Shown piece by piece: positions 14,834 to 23,898 of a stretch of DNA of 34,825 nt. This stretch comes from Geobacteraceae bacterium (GTDB taxonomy: Bacteria; Desulfobacterota; Desulfuromonadia; Desulfuromonadales; BM103). The notes under the pieces were generated by a model, which worked only from the letters and a program-made list of their open reading frames with translations, did no database searches and was not told the origin of the DNA. Location: assembly GCA_024641085.1 (NCBI GenBank), contig JAHEDT010000031.1, forward strand, positions 1 to 34,825, given 5' to 3'. Position numbers and translations under genes: made by a program. Within the stretch, counting starts at the first letter, position 1. Every line of letters begins with the position of its first letter.

Positions 14834-17188
14834 TCAAGTTTTCTTGCGGGCGGTCTTCCTGGCCGCCGGCTTGCCGGAGGCGGTTTTCGATGCCGGAGCT
14901 TTTTGTTCTGGCTCGACCAGCGTGACCTGGTAGTCGCACTCCTCCCGGGGGCATCTGCGCACGGTGCCCAGACGCTTGGTGGTTTTTTCCACCACGAGCG
15001 GAAAGTCACACTTGGGGCAGGGCTCGGCAAAGGGCTGGTCCCACAGGGCGTACTTGCATTTCGGGTAGCGGTTGCAGGAGTAGAAGATCTTGCCGTAGCG
15101 GCTCTTCTTCTCCATGATTTCGCCTTCCTTGCAGGACGGGCAGCTGATGCCGAGCGACTTTGGCTTGACCAGGGGCTGGTTGTTCTTGCACTCGGGATAT
15201 CCTGAGCAGGCCAGGTAGCGACCGTAACGCCCTTCCTTGAAAAGCATTCTGGCGCCGCATTTTTCGCAGCTCTCTTCTGAATACTCGGGTTCGTTCTTCT
15301 GTTCGCCGTTGACCGGGCGGGTATATGTGCAGGCCGGATAGCCGGTGCAGGCAATAAAATAGCCGTTCTTGCCGAACTTCTTGGAGAGCGGCTGCTGGCA
15401 TTCCGGGCAGGTCTCGTTGATGGTCTCGCCAACGAATTTCTCACTTTTGACGCCCTCAACCTCTTCCTTGAACGGCACCCAGAAGGTTCTCAGGAACGCC
15501 TTCCAGTCACCTTTGCCAAGGGAGATCGCGTCGAGATCGTCCTCCATGTTGGCCGTGAACTTGTAATCGACGTACTTGTCGAAGAACTGCATCAGGAAAC
15601 GAATGACTTCGCGGCCGAGATCCTCCGGAAAAAAAGTCCGTTTTTCAAGGCGGACGTACTTGCGCTCCACCAAGGTGTTCATGGTCGCCGCGTAGGTGGA
15701 CGGCCGGCCGATGCCATTTTCCTCGAGGATCTTGACCAGCGAGGCCTCGGTGTAGCGTGGCGGCGGCTGCGTGGTGTGCTCTTCGCCCTGGAGATTATCA
15801 AAGGAAAGCGCCTGCTTCTCCTGCAGGACGGGCAGGAGGCTTTCGGTTTCTTCGCTCTCCGTATCCTTGCCTTCAATATAGACCTTCATGAAGCCGGGGA
15901 AGCGCACCACCTGCCCGGATGCCCGGAACTGGTACCTGTCGCCGGCCATGATGTCAACCGTGGTGGCGTCGAGCAGGGCGTCGGCCATCTGGGCGGCGAT
16001 GGTTCTCTCCCAGATCAGCTTGTAGAGCCGCAGTTCGTCACGGTCGAGGACGCGGCTCAGTGTTTCCGGGTGTCGGGACAGGCCGGTGGGCCTGATTGCC
16101 TCATGGGCTTCCTGGGCGTTCTTTGCCTTGCTCTTGTAGACCCGCGGCTTGGCCGGTACGTATGGCTTGCCATAGCGATCTTCGATGACCTGGCGGGCTT
16201 CCTGGACAGCAAGGCTGGAGAGGGTCACCGAGTCGGTACGCATGTAGGTGATCAGGCCGACAGGACCGTCGCCGATGTCAACGCCTTCATAGAGCTTTTG
16301 TGCGAGCGACATGGTTTTGCGGGCCGAGAACCCGAGCTTGCGGTTGGCCTCCTGCTGCAGGGTGCTGGTGGTGAACGGTGCGGCTGGCCGGCGCTTCTTC
16401 TCGGTGCAGGTGACTTCGGCGACCTGCAGGGGCAAAGGCCTGATCTCTGCGACCAGCTGCTCGGCGGTCTTCCGGTCGGCGATAACCTGGCAGGTGCTGA
16501 CTTCGAGCTGCTTGGCGCTGGCCGCAACTTTCCGGTCGTCGATGGCATTCAGCCGTGCCGCGAAGGTCGTCCCCTCGGCGTTGGCCATGGTCGCCTCGAT
16601 GGTCCAGTATTCCTGGGACTTGAATGCTTCGATGTCCGCTTCGCGCTCGCAGATCAGGCGCAGGGCGACCGACTGAACCCGGCCCGCCGAACGGCTCCCC
16701 GGAATTTTCCTCCACAGCACCGGTGACAGATTGAAGCCGACCAGGTAGTCGAGGATGCGCCGGGCCTGCTGGGCATCGACCAGTTCCGTGGAAATATGCC
16801 TTGGATTGGCCATGGCTTCGGCGATGGCGTCCTTGGTGATCTCGTGAAACACCACCCGGCAGACGCGGGGGGTCTTGCCCTGTTCGTTGACGCCGAGTGC
16901 TTCGAGCAGGTGCCAGGCAATTGCTTCCCCCTCGCGGTCGGGGTCAGTGGCGAGCACCAGTTCATCGGCCTTCTTGAGAGCCTGCTTGAGGGCGCTCAGC
17001 TGTTTCTTGGCTTTTGCTGATACGACGTACTTAGGGAGAAAATCGTTGTCGACATCAACCGAACCGTCCTTGCTTGGCAGGTCGCGGACGTGCCCGTAAG
17101 ATGCGAGGACCTGATAGCCCTTGCCAAGAAATTTTTCGATGGTCTTGGCCTTTGCAGGCGATTCGACGATAACCAGGGAGTGGCTCAT
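14834..17188 (-). CDS. topA: DNA topoisomerase I (type IA)
   Basis: A 784-residue enzyme that relaxes negative supercoils through a transient 5'-phosphotyrosine break. It has the Toprim domain (LVIVESPAKAKTIEKFLG, then TDPDREGEAIAWHL with acidic metal ligands), the active-site Tyr315 in GLITYMRTDS, and the strand-gate core with RPSTYAA. Four zinc-ribbon C4 modules follow (CPEC...CTGYPAC, CEKC...CSGYPEC, CPSC...CNRYPKC, CPKC...CPREEC). It ends with a Lys/Arg-rich tail. The ATG at 17188 starts directly at MSHSLVIVESPAKA. It lies between smg and trmFO, with terminators on both sides. Confidence 0.98.
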   Translation of the reverse strand: MSHSLVIVESPAKAKTIEKFLGKGYQVLASYGHVRDLPSKDGSVDVDNDFLPKYVVSAKAKKQLSALKQALKKADELVLATDPDREGEAIAWHLLEALGVNEQGKTPRVCRVVFHEITKDAIAEAMANPRHISTELVDAQQARRILDYLVGFNLSPVLWRKIPGSRSAGRVQSVALRLICEREADIEAFKSQEYWTIEATMANAEGTTFAARLNAIDDRKVAASAKQLEVSTCQVIADRKTAEQLVAEIRPLPLQVAEVTCTEKKRRPAAPFTTSTLQQEANRKLGFSARKTMSLAQKLYEGVDIGDGPVGLITYMRTDSVTLSSLAVQEARQVIEDRYGKPYVPAKPRVYKSKAKNAQEAHEAIRPTGLSRHPETLSRVLDRDELRLYKLIWERTIAAQMADALLDATTVDIMAGDRYQFRASGQVVRFPGFMKVYIEGKDTESEETESLLPVLQEKQALSFDNLQGEEHTTQPPPRYTEASLVKILEENGIGRPSTYAATMNTLVERKYVRLEKRTFFPEDLGREVIRFLMQFFDKYVDYKFTANMEDDLDAISLGKGDWKAFLRTFWVPFKEEVEGVKSEKFVGETINETCPECQQPLSKKFGKNGYFIACTGYPACTYTRPVNGEQKNEPEYSEESCEKCGARMLFKEGRYGRYLACSGYPECKNNQPLVKPKSLGISCPSCKEGEIMEKKSRYGKIFYSCNRYPKCKYALWDQPFAEPCPKCDFPLVVEKTTKRLGTVRRCPREECDYQVTLVEPEQKAPASKTASGKPAARKTARKKT

Positions 17189-17223
17189 AATGTTGTCTGT
17201 TCAAGTCTGAAGTTTGGGAAATG

Positions 17224-17251
17224 AAAAAGGCTGCAGGATGTCCCGCAGCCT
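17224..17251 (-). terminator. Rho-independent terminator between smg and topA
   Basis: On the minus strand AGGCTGCGGG, loop ACAT and CCTGCAGCCT form a 10-bp stem (one G-U pair), followed by five T residues at 17228-17224. It sits 9 bases past the smg stop and 36 bases before topA, so it separates the two or acts as an attenuator. Confidence 0.85.
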
Positions 17252-17259
17252 GTCGCTCG

Positions 17260-17733
17260 TCAGTTGAGCAACCGTTGCCAGTCATCTTCGAGCAGGCAGT
17301 CGAACTCTCGACGCCATTCATTCTGTGAGTTGGCGAACATGGCCAGGACCGTAATGGTCTTGATCTCTTTCAGGGTGACCTCGTCCTCTGACATCAGCAG
17401 GGCTTTCTCGATGACGTCCTCGTGAATCTCGTCGTCGAGGATGCCCATACTCCGCAAGCGGGTCAAAAAGCCGCGAGCTTCGGAAGACAGTGCCCGGTTC
17501 TCTTCCGTTGAAAAGACCCTGTGGCTGAGCGCCGGCAGATTCAACGATGTCTCGCTGCCGGTCGGAGCACAGAGCGCCTGGCTTTCCATCCAGCAAAAGG
17601 CAGCGTCAATCTCTTCCGCATCGAAACCAACGGACAGCAGTTCTTCGACCAGATCAGTCTCCGTCATCATGTCGCGGTCATCGAGAAAATATTGGGCGAT
17701 GAAACTGACGATCGCCAGGACCCGTTCTCTCAC
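17260..17733 (-). CDS. smg: Smg/DUF494 family protein
   Basis: A 157-residue acidic, helical protein of the Smg (DUF494) family, the same length as E. coli Smg. Function is not firmly known; it is usually encoded with dprA and topA, as here. The sequence contains VRERVLAIVSFIAQYFLDD at the start and a conserved helix SSEARGFLTRLRSMGILDDEIHEDVIEKAL, typical of the family. The GTG at 17733 has GGAG upstream and gives the family length. A longer opening to 17811 overlaps dprA and is rejected. It lies 19 bases downstream of dprA. Confidence 0.92.
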   Translation of the reverse strand: MRERVLAIVSFIAQYFLDDRDMMTETDLVEELLSVGFDAEEIDAAFCWMESQALCAPTGSETSLNLPALSHRVFSTEENRALSSEARGFLTRLRSMGILDDEIHEDVIEKALLMSEDEVTLKEIKTITVLAMFANSQNEWRREFDCLLEDDWQRLLN

Positions 17734-17752
17734 GAGGTCTCCGTTGTACTTT

Positions 17753-18853
17753 TTAGATGAAATGTGCTCGCCGTCCACGGATGTAGCGGCCGCCCGGGAG
17801 CTTCTCCGCATACCCTTGGAGCTCTAGGTGCAGTAAAATAGCGGAAAGCTCCATAGGTGTCAACCCACTTTCCCTGGCGAGTTCATCGCTGTGTCGGGGG
17901 CTTAGGCCGAGCATCGCCAGGACCGGGGCGGCGGGCCCGGTAAGAGCAGGCTCATCTGGTTCCGTACCGTGCCGGGCGCTGCGCTCGCCCCTGGGAATCC
18001 CCAGGACCTGTAGAATTTCACCGGTTTCGGTGACCGGGTGAGCACCCTGCTTGATCAGCAGGTTCGGGCCATAACTGGTCTTGCGATCGACACCGCCAGG
18101 GACCGCCAGCACCTCCCGCCCCTGCTCAAGGGCAAATTCAGCAGTAATCAGGGATCCGCTGTCGCGGGCGGCCTCGATGACCAGGGTCCCCTTGCTGAGA
18201 CCGCTGATGATGCGGTTGCGCCCCGGGAAGTGCCCTGGCAGTGGTTCGCTCCCGGGGGGATATTCTGAGATCAGAACGCCTTGCTCGATGATCTGGTGAT
18301 AAAGACGCTTGTTCTCCGACGGATAAATTCGGTCTATGCCGCAGCCGAGTACAGCGAGGGTCCTGCCGCCGGCATTGAGCGCCCCACGATGTGCTGCGGC
18401 GTCGATCCCGCGGGCCAGTCCGCTGACGACAACGATGCCTTCGGCAGCAACCTCTCCCGCCAGTTGTTCGGCGAACCGCCTGCCGAATTCTGTCGGCTGG
18501 CGGGTGCCGACGATGGCCAATGAAGGTCCTGCTGGCCAGTCGCCGCGGCCGTACAGAATGGCGGGCGGGTCTGCCAGATGCCGCAGGATTTGCGGATAGT
18601 CAGCATCCCAGAGAGTGAGCAGCCAACCGTCCATTTCGAGCAAGAGCTCGCAGGCCTCCTGGATTCCGGGGGACGAGGCGAGCGGAGTCAACTGCGCCAG
18701 CCCGTCGCGCAACCCGGGCAGTTTCGGCCAACCACCCTCGGCGGCGGCGAGCGCTCTCTGTGGGGTTCCATAATGTTCGATAAGGCGGATCAGGCCGGCA
18801 CGGCCAAGACCGGGCGTGAACTGCAGTCGCAGCCAGGGCAGCAGGTGGTCCAT
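17753..18853 (-). CDS. dprA: DNA-processing protein DprA (Smf)
   Basis: A 366-residue protein that binds incoming single-stranded DNA and loads RecA during natural transformation. It has an N-terminal helix-hairpin region (FTPGLGRAGLIRLIEHYG), the Rossmann-fold core with SLAIVGTRQPTEFG, VVSGLARGIDAAAHRGAL, TLAVLGCGIDRIYPSEN, and PGRNRIISGLSKGTLVIEA, and a C-terminal winged-helix domain (about 300-366, LARESGLTPMELSAILLHLELQG). The ATG at 18853 has a strong GGAGGGG site; the longer reading frame to 18895 is rejected. It precedes smg on the same strand. Other transformation genes are not in the window. Confidence 0.96.
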   Translation of the reverse strand: MDHLLPWLRLQFTPGLGRAGLIRLIEHYGTPQRALAAAEGGWPKLPGLRDGLAQLTPLASSPGIQEACELLLEMDGWLLTLWDADYPQILRHLADPPAILYGRGDWPAGPSLAIVGTRQPTEFGRRFAEQLAGEVAAEGIVVVSGLARGIDAAAHRGALNAGGRTLAVLGCGIDRIYPSENKRLYHQIIEQGVLISEYPPGSEPLPGHFPGRNRIISGLSKGTLVIEAARDSGSLITAEFALEQGREVLAVPGGVDRKTSYGPNLLIKQGAHPVTETGEILQVLGIPRGERSARHGTEPDEPALTGPAAPVLAMLGLSPRHSDELARESGLTPMELSAILLHLELQGYAEKLPGGRYIRGRRAHFI

Positions 18854-18998
18854 GGGTCCCCTCCAGAGGGAAATGATGCAATACAAAACAATCAAAAAAG
18901 CATAACAACAGAATCAAAGGTACTCAATGATGGTGTTGAATGCAACGCGTTCTTGTGAAAAAAACCGGCCTCACGCCGTTAACGTTCCGATCCCGATC

Positions 18999-19021
18999 CT
19001 CCTGGCAATAAAATTGCCAGG
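18999..19021. repeat. Perfect 9-bp inverted repeat upstream of dprA
   Basis: TCCTGGCAA and TTGCCAGGA flank a 5-base loop (TAAAA). It is in the 187-base gap between dprA and the LysM-gene terminator. There is no T-run on either side, so it may be an operator or a stable mRNA leader stem. Confidence 0.5.
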
Positions 19022-19040
19022 AATCTCTACAGTCTGGCGC

Positions 19041-19074
19041 AAAAAAAAGAATGGGCCGGTTTCCCGGCCCATTC
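19041..19074 (-). terminator. Strong Rho-independent terminator of the LysM gene
   Basis: AGAATGGGCCGG and CCGGCCCATTCT form a perfect 12-bp stem with a 4-base loop (19047-19074). On the minus strand it is followed by seven T residues (19047-19041). It ends the cpoB-LysM transcript, 41 bases after the stop. Confidence 0.92.
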
Positions 19075-19114
19075 TGTCATGGCATGTTCGCCAACCGGAT
19101 GACGTTTCCGGAGG

Positions 19115-20134
19115 TTACTTGATCTTGGTCCTGACCTGATCGCCCCGATAAATCGGCAGGTTGGTGGTGCGGGTAATCAGGGCCTCGGCAAAGCCGTCAC
19201 GCACCTCGAGGACGATGGCATCGCCCAGGTCGATATCAGGGAGGACCAGGGGCTTTTTCTTGTCAGCCTGTTCGGTGGCCTCACGCTTGCGATAGATGTC
19301 CAGCTCGTGGCCGACCTGCAGTCCGCTGTCTGAGCCTATGTCGATGAGGATCACCTCCCACTGGCCCATGGCCAGTTTGCCGACATCGTCGGTGAGAATG
19401 TAGCCTTCAAGGACGTTGTCCGCCAGGAGGCGGGGAATATGGTCTGGGATTGGCCGATAGGGGCGCAGTTTGGCGCCGCGCTGGATTTCACGCAGGGCAT
19501 TGCTGATGGTTGCCACCGCGACGGTCGGTGTGACCTCGGTGACTTCCAACGTGCCGAGCTGAATCGTCTGGAAGCCGAGCGAATGATCGGACAACTGGTG
19601 GCCAAACTTTTTTTCCTGCATCGGGTGGAATATTTTCGGCCCCAGAGTGATCAATTCGTATACGTCGCCAGGTTTGGTGGCGGCAAGGTTCTTCATTTCG
19701 AGGAAGACGGTGTCGCCGGTCGTCACCATGACGCGGTTGTCCACTGTGTCCACCAGGGTTCCCAGCGAGTCGACCTCGCTGTTGCTGACAAAGCTCTGGG
19801 CTCCCCCGTAGGTCGGAATCAACAAGATTTCCTCCGGGGTGATGACCGCGGCCCCGACTTCACTCGTGCTCTCCCCGACCGGAATGATCTCGATCCGGCC
19901 GTCGAAGATGCGTAGCTTCTGACCCGGGTAGATCAGGTGAGGGTTGCCGATGGCGGGGTTGTGGGACCACAGGTTGGGCCAGTAGTAAGGGTCCTTGATG
20001 AAGCGCTGCGAGACGTCCCACAAGGTGTCGCCCTGCTTGACTGTGTAGATGATCGGCTCTTCCTTGGCACAGGCGATGCCTGGCCAGATCATGAGCAATA
20101 AACAAGCTGTGAGAATGGTGCGTTTGAGAGTCAT
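19115..20134 (-). CDS. Secreted LysM-domain protein
   Basis: A 339-residue protein with a signal peptide (KRTILTACLLLMIWPGIACA, cleavage likely near residue 23). A LysM peptidoglycan-binding domain follows at about 29-76 (YTVKQGDTLWDVSQRFIKDP, ending IYPGQKLRIF). The remaining ~260 residues are beta-rich and show repeated patterns with GDTVFLEM and GDQVRTKIK turns; I cannot assign them to a family. It probably works in the periplasm at the cell wall. The ATG at 20134 has GGGGGAG upstream; the longer frame to 20161 is rejected. It begins 24 bases after cpoB, so the two are likely one operon. Confidence 0.88.
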   Translation of the reverse strand: MTLKRTILTACLLLMIWPGIACAKEEPIIYTVKQGDTLWDVSQRFIKDPYYWPNLWSHNPAIGNPHLIYPGQKLRIFDGRIEIIPVGESTSEVGAAVITPEEILLIPTYGGAQSFVSNSEVDSLGTLVDTVDNRVMVTTGDTVFLEMKNLAATKPGDVYELITLGPKIFHPMQEKKFGHQLSDHSLGFQTIQLGTLEVTEVTPTVAVATISNALREIQRGAKLRPYRPIPDHIPRLLADNVLEGYILTDDVGKLAMGQWEVILIDIGSDSGLQVGHELDIYRKREATEQADKKKPLVLPDIDLGDAIVLEVRDGFAEALITRTTNLPIYRGDQVRTKIK

Positions 20135-20157
20135 GTCTCCCCCTTGGTGGAAAACGC

Positions 20158-20862
20158 TCATGGTATTGCCAGTTCCTGGGCCTTTTGAGTGGCAGGGCTT
20201 TTCGGGTAACGCTGATTCAGGGTGTTAACCGCCTGACGGGCCTTGTCTGGCGCCCCCAGCTGCAACTGTGCGGTGGCTATCTTCAATAGTGCGTCCGGGC
20301 TTTTGGGCGCGCTTGGGTAATCATTGAGAACGCGCTCGAACTCCTGGATCGCTTGTGGATACTGCTGCTGGTTGAAGTAGCAGTCGCCCAGCCAGAACTG
20401 CGCGTTGCTGGCATAGCTGTTGTTGGGAAAGCGCTTGAGGAAGGTGGTGAAGCCGCGGATTGCTGCCTGGTAGCGACCCGAGGCATAATCTCCGAACGCC
20501 TGCAGGTAGATTTCGGTCGGTGAGCCATCTCCTGGCAATGGCGCAGCGACCCCTTCCTGCGCCGGCACCGCCTGGACTGGCTGGGGCATTGGCTGCGGTA
20601 GCTGCGGAACCTGGCGAAGCTGTTCAAGTTCCTCGGCTTGACGCTGCAGGCGGCTGTCCAGCTCGGCCACCTGACTGGACAGGCTCTGGATGGTTTGCTC
20701 CTGCCTGTCCATGGCCGATTGCAGCCGGCGCATGTCCAGGGACAGGTTGCTGGTCGGCGGCGCAGTGGGCGGCGGTGTGCACGCGGCCAACAGTCCGACT
20801 AGGGCCGAGATGGCCAGGATTCTGCGAAGCAGCTTTGATCCGGGGATTGTCATGTCATTCAA
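20158..20862 (-). CDS. cpoB: CpoB/YbgF-like Tol-Pal-associated protein (lipoprotein form)
   Basis: A 234-residue periplasmic protein of the YbgF/CpoB type, which coordinates outer-membrane constriction with cell-wall synthesis in Tol-Pal systems. The N-terminus has a lipobox ending LVGLLAAC, so Cys28 is probably lipidated. A coiled-coil follows (about 42-85, RRLQSAMDRQEQTIQSLSSQ), then a Pro/Gln-rich linker and a C-terminal TPR domain (about 115-230: YLQAFGDYASGRYQAAIRGF, FWLGDCYFNQQQYPQAI). The coiled-coil plus TPR order matches the family. No tol or pal gene is adjacent. A promoter with perfect hexamers lies just upstream. Confidence 0.88.
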   Translation of the reverse strand: MNDMTIPGSKLLRRILAISALVGLLAACTPPPTAPPTSNLSLDMRRLQSAMDRQEQTIQSLSSQVAELDSRLQRQAEELEQLRQVPQLPQPMPQPVQAVPAQEGVAAPLPGDGSPTEIYLQAFGDYASGRYQAAIRGFTTFLKRFPNNSYASNAQFWLGDCYFNQQQYPQAIQEFERVLNDYPSAPKSPDALLKIATAQLQLGAPDKARQAVNTLNQRYPKSPATQKAQELAIP

Positions 20863-20894
20863 TCGGTTACCGTTGGAATTGAAATTCCCTAAAA

Positions 20895-20921
20895 ATTATA
20901 AGCTTTTTCACGCCTTGTCAA
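20895..20921 (-). promoter_or_regulatory. Sigma-70 promoter of the cpoB operon
   Basis: On the minus strand a perfect TTGACA (20921-20916) and a perfect TATAAT (20900-20895) are 15 bases apart, a little shorter than the 17 base optimum. Transcription would start near 20888, about 25 bases before the gene. Confidence 0.7.
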
Positions 20922-21014
20922 GCGCCATGGCACGCTGCACGTTAATCTTGCTTTGCATGAAATATGCCTCCTTGTGATAGAGTGGTGATACGTTCATGCT
21001 TGGAGGCTTTCTTG

Positions 21015-22235
21015 ATGGTCCCCGAACTGCTGGCTCCGGCCGGAAACCTTGAAAAACTTGAGACCGCCCTGCGTTACGGGGCCGATGCCGTCTATTGCGG
21101 CGTCGAACAGTTCAGCCTGCGTGCGCTGGCCGGGAATCTGACCGTTGCGGAGCTGTCTGAAGCCTGTAACATTGCGCATTCACAGCAAAAACGCCTTTAC
21201 CTGACCTTGAATGCTTTCCTGCGGCCCGGAGAGGAAACAGCCGCCCGGGAACTGCTCGAAACGCTGCGGCCGGTTCCGGTGGATGCCTACATCCTGGCGG
21301 ACCCAGGCATGCTCTATCTGGTTCGCCAGGTGGACCCGGCCAGAGAGGTGCATCTCTCCACTCAGGCCAATACCACCAGCGCCCTGGCGGCGCATTTTTG
21401 GCAGTCTCTGGGCGTGAAACGGCTGAACCTGGCGCGAGAGTTGAGCCTGCGGGAGATTTCCGCGATCCGGGCCTCCGCAGATATTGAACTGGAAGTGTTC
21501 GTCCATGGGGCCATGTGTATGGCCTATTCCGGACGCTGCCTGCTTTCAGCCGGATTGTCCGGGCGCAGCGCCAACCGTGGCGCCTGCAGCCATCCCTGCC
21601 GCTGGAAATATGCGCTGCAGGAAGAGTCCAGGCCGGGTGAGTTCTTCCCGGTCGAAGAGGATGCCCGGGGCACCTATATTTTCAACAGCCGCGACCTCTG
21701 CCTGATCGATCATCTGCCGGAGTTGATCAGCGCCGGGGTTGACAGCCTGAAAATCGAAGGCCGCATGAAGAGTCTCTATTACGTGGCTGCCGTGACCAGG
21801 GTCTACCGTGCGGCATTGGATGCCTGGCGGGACGCTCCGGACAGTTATCAACCCGACCCCGGTTGGCACAGGGAGCTGGAAGCGGTCAGCCACCGCCCTT
21901 ACGGTACCGGTTTTCTCTTTACACAGGAAGACGCCTTTGTCCATGCCGAGGATAGTCACTACCTGCGCGATTGCGATTTCGTCGGTATTGTCAAGGGACA
22001 AGCCTCCTCCGGCCATTGGCTGGTGGCAGGGCGCAACCGTTTCAAGGCTGGAGAGTGCCTCGAGATCATTGGCCCGGCCATGCGCCAGGCCGAATTCGTC
22101 TGTGGCGAAGCGGTCAACGAGCAGGGAGCGGTGATGACAACCGTGCAGCCGAATGCCCTGGTGCATATGGCGCTGCCGGCCGGGGCCCGTCCTGGAGACC
22201 TGCTGCGTCGCTGGCGGAGCAGTCCTGCAGCGTAA
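21015..22235 (+). CDS. U32 peptidase-family protein (TrhP/YegQ-like)
   Basis: A 406-residue protein of the U32 family, whose characterised members are Fe-S-dependent hydroxylases of tRNA, rRNA or ubiquinone rather than proteases. It shows the N-terminal PELLAPAGNLEKLETALRYG motif and the signature HGAMCMAYSGRCLLS followed by RGACSHPCRW, where four cysteines can ligate a cluster. SLKIEGRMKSLYYVA is also typical. The likeliest role is tRNA U34 hydroxylation, as in E. coli TrhP, but this is inferred from the family. The ATG at 21015 follows GGAGG by eight bases; the longer frame to 20964 is rejected. It is divergent from cpoB and ends four bases before a convergent phosphatase gene. Confidence 0.9.
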   Translation: MVPELLAPAGNLEKLETALRYGADAVYCGVEQFSLRALAGNLTVAELSEACNIAHSQQKRLYLTLNAFLRPGEETAARELLETLRPVPVDAYILADPGMLYLVRQVDPAREVHLSTQANTTSALAAHFWQSLGVKRLNLARELSLREISAIRASADIELEVFVHGAMCMAYSGRCLLSAGLSGRSANRGACSHPCRWKYALQEESRPGEFFPVEEDARGTYIFNSRDLCLIDHLPELISAGVDSLKIEGRMKSLYYVAAVTRVYRAALDAWRDAPDSYQPDPGWHRELEAVSHRPYGTGFLFTQEDAFVHAEDSHYLRDCDFVGIVKGQASSGHWLVAGRNRFKAGECLEIIGPAMRQAEFVCGEAVNEQGAVMTTVQPNALVHMALPAGARPGDLLRRWRSSPAA

Positions 22236-22239
22236 ATCT

Positions 22240-22884
22240 TCAGACCTGCCAGAGCTGCCTGGTGCGGACCTCGCAGCAGGTGAGGCGGCGTCCGTAGACG
22301 CAACCGGTATCGAGCCCCAGGCGGGTATTCCCCAGGAAGGGATGTTCGAGCGGTGTGTGCCCGTAGATCACGGTCCTGCCCCAGTCGTAGTCGGAGTTGA
22401 TGAATTCCCGGCGAATCCAGAGCAGGTCGCTGGGGTCCTGATCGGCCAGGGGCACGCCTGGCCGCAGCCCGGCGTGGACGAAAATGTAATCGTCCGTCTG
22501 ATAGCAATTGACCAGGGTGTCAAGGAAACTGCGGTGGCTTTGCGGCACCGGCCATAACCCTGTGTCATGGTAGCTGTCCAGGGTTTTTACGCCGCCGTTG
22601 AGGAGGAATGCTGTCGGATCAAGGCCGTCGAGATAGTCGGTAAACATCTGTTCATGGTTGCCGCGCAAAAATACTGTCGCCGGAAAGCTGCGGCCGAATT
22701 CGATCAGGCAGTCGATAACACCGCAACTGGTTGGGCCTCGATCGACGTAATCGCCGAGGAAGACCACCTGGTCCCGGCCGGTTGGCGCGACGCGCTTCAG
22801 CAATTCTTCAAGATGTTGCAGGCAGCCGTGAATGTCGCCGATGGCAAGCAGGCGACCCTGTGGCCTGGTCGTCGAATAATTCAT
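22240..22884 (-). CDS. PPP-family metallophosphatase (serine/threonine phosphatase-like)
   Basis: A 214-residue protein with the full calcineurin-like metal-binding set: LLAIGDIHGC, VFLGDYVDRGP, LRGNHE, FVHAGLRPGVP, and YGHTPL. These bind two metal ions and hydrolyse phosphate esters. Bacterial members act on phosphoproteins or on Ap4A. The ATG at 22884 begins just before the first motif and is preferred, although its ribosome site is weak; the reading frame stays open to 22992, where it would run up to the neighbouring lipid kinase gene. It converges with the U32 gene. Confidence 0.88.
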   Translation of the reverse strand: MNYSTTRPQGRLLAIGDIHGCLQHLEELLKRVAPTGRDQVVFLGDYVDRGPTSCGVIDCLIEFGRSFPATVFLRGNHEQMFTDYLDGLDPTAFLLNGGVKTLDSYHDTGLWPVPQSHRSFLDTLVNCYQTDDYIFVHAGLRPGVPLADQDPSDLLWIRREFINSDYDWGRTVIYGHTPLEHPFLGNTRLGLDTGCVYGRRLTCCEVRTRQLWQV

Positions 22885-22995
22885 GGTTTCATTGTACCCG
22901 GTTTGGTCTTTCTGTGCAGGACGCGAAAGGCTTGTTTGCAGCTGGTATCCGCGGCATACTGACGCGGGCCAGGAAAGATCGCCCTTCCTCATGAG

Positions 22996-23895
22996 ATGGA
23001 TATGCGTATCAAGCTGATTGCCAATCCGGTGAGCGGTGGTGATGCCCGCTCCCGTATTCAGGGTGCCCTGGCCGAGTTGCAGAAACTCGGTGCCGAGGTT
23101 GTGCTTTGCTTGACCGGGGCCCGCGGCGATGCCAGGAAATCCGCTGCATTGGCATTGTCCGAGGGCTATGATCGGATTGTCGTCGCCGGCGGTGACGGCA
23201 CCCTCAATGAGGTTGTCAACGGTGCCGCCTCATCCGGTTTGCCGATTGCCTTTCTGCCCCTCGGTACGGTGAATGTTTTTGCCCTCGAGGCCGGAATCCC
23301 CCGGCGGTTGGAGCAGGCCTGTGTCCTGGCCGTGCAGGGGACGCCGCGCATGATAAGTGCCGGCCGTGTCAACGGTGAGCTGTTCCTGCTCATGGTCAGT
23401 GCCGGCTGGGATGCCGAGGCGGTGGCCCGCCTGCGTCCCGGAGTGAAGCGCTTCATCGGCCGGCTGGCTTATGCGGTCAGTGCCCTGGAGGTCCTCCTGT
23501 TGCAAAAGCCGGCACCACTGCAGGTGGTCATGCACGATGGCAGCTGCCACACCGGGTTTGGCGTGGTCGTGAGTAACTGCCGTTATTACGGCGGGCGCTA
23601 CGTGGTCACTCCCGGGGCCTCGATCTTTCGGGATGATCTCGAAGTCTGTCTGCTGCGCCGAGCGGGGCGCCTGGGTGTGTTGACGTTTGCCTTGGCCCTT
23701 TTACTGAAACGCTCCCTGCAGGCGCCGCAGGTCGAGTATTTGACGATCACCGGTGCCGAATTACGGGGCGAGAATGTGGCGGTTCAGGTTGATGGCGATG
23801 CCTGGGGGGTTTTGCCGGTTCGTCTTGAAGTGGTGCCGCGGGCGGTCGCCATGGTGTTGCCGGCCATGCCCGGAGAGCAGAAGCAGGGAGTCTAG
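22996..23895 (+). CDS. YegS/DgkB-like lipid kinase
   Basis: A 299-residue kinase of the diacylglycerol-kinase catalytic family, which transfers phosphate from ATP to a lipid hydroxyl at the membrane. It begins with IKLIANPVSGG and contains the nucleotide-binding signature VVAGGDGTLNEVVNGAA followed by LPLGTVNVFALEAGIPR. The C-terminal half has the typical NCRYYGGRYVVTPGASIFRD and the terminal VQVDGDAW motif. The start may be the ATG at 22996 or 23002; ribosome sites are weak for both. It leads a plus-strand series that includes two Nudix genes, starting four bases after its stop. Confidence 0.92.
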   Translation: MDMRIKLIANPVSGGDARSRIQGALAELQKLGAEVVLCLTGARGDARKSAALALSEGYDRIVVAGGDGTLNEVVNGAASSGLPIAFLPLGTVNVFALEAGIPRRLEQACVLAVQGTPRMISAGRVNGELFLLMVSAGWDAEAVARLRPGVKRFIGRLAYAVSALEVLLLQKPAPLQVVMHDGSCHTGFGVVVSNCRYYGGRYVVTPGASIFRDDLEVCLLRRAGRLGVLTFALALLLKRSLQAPQVEYLTITGAELRGENVAVQVDGDAWGVLPVRLEVVPRAVAMVLPAMPGEQKQGV

Positions 23896-23898
23896 CGT

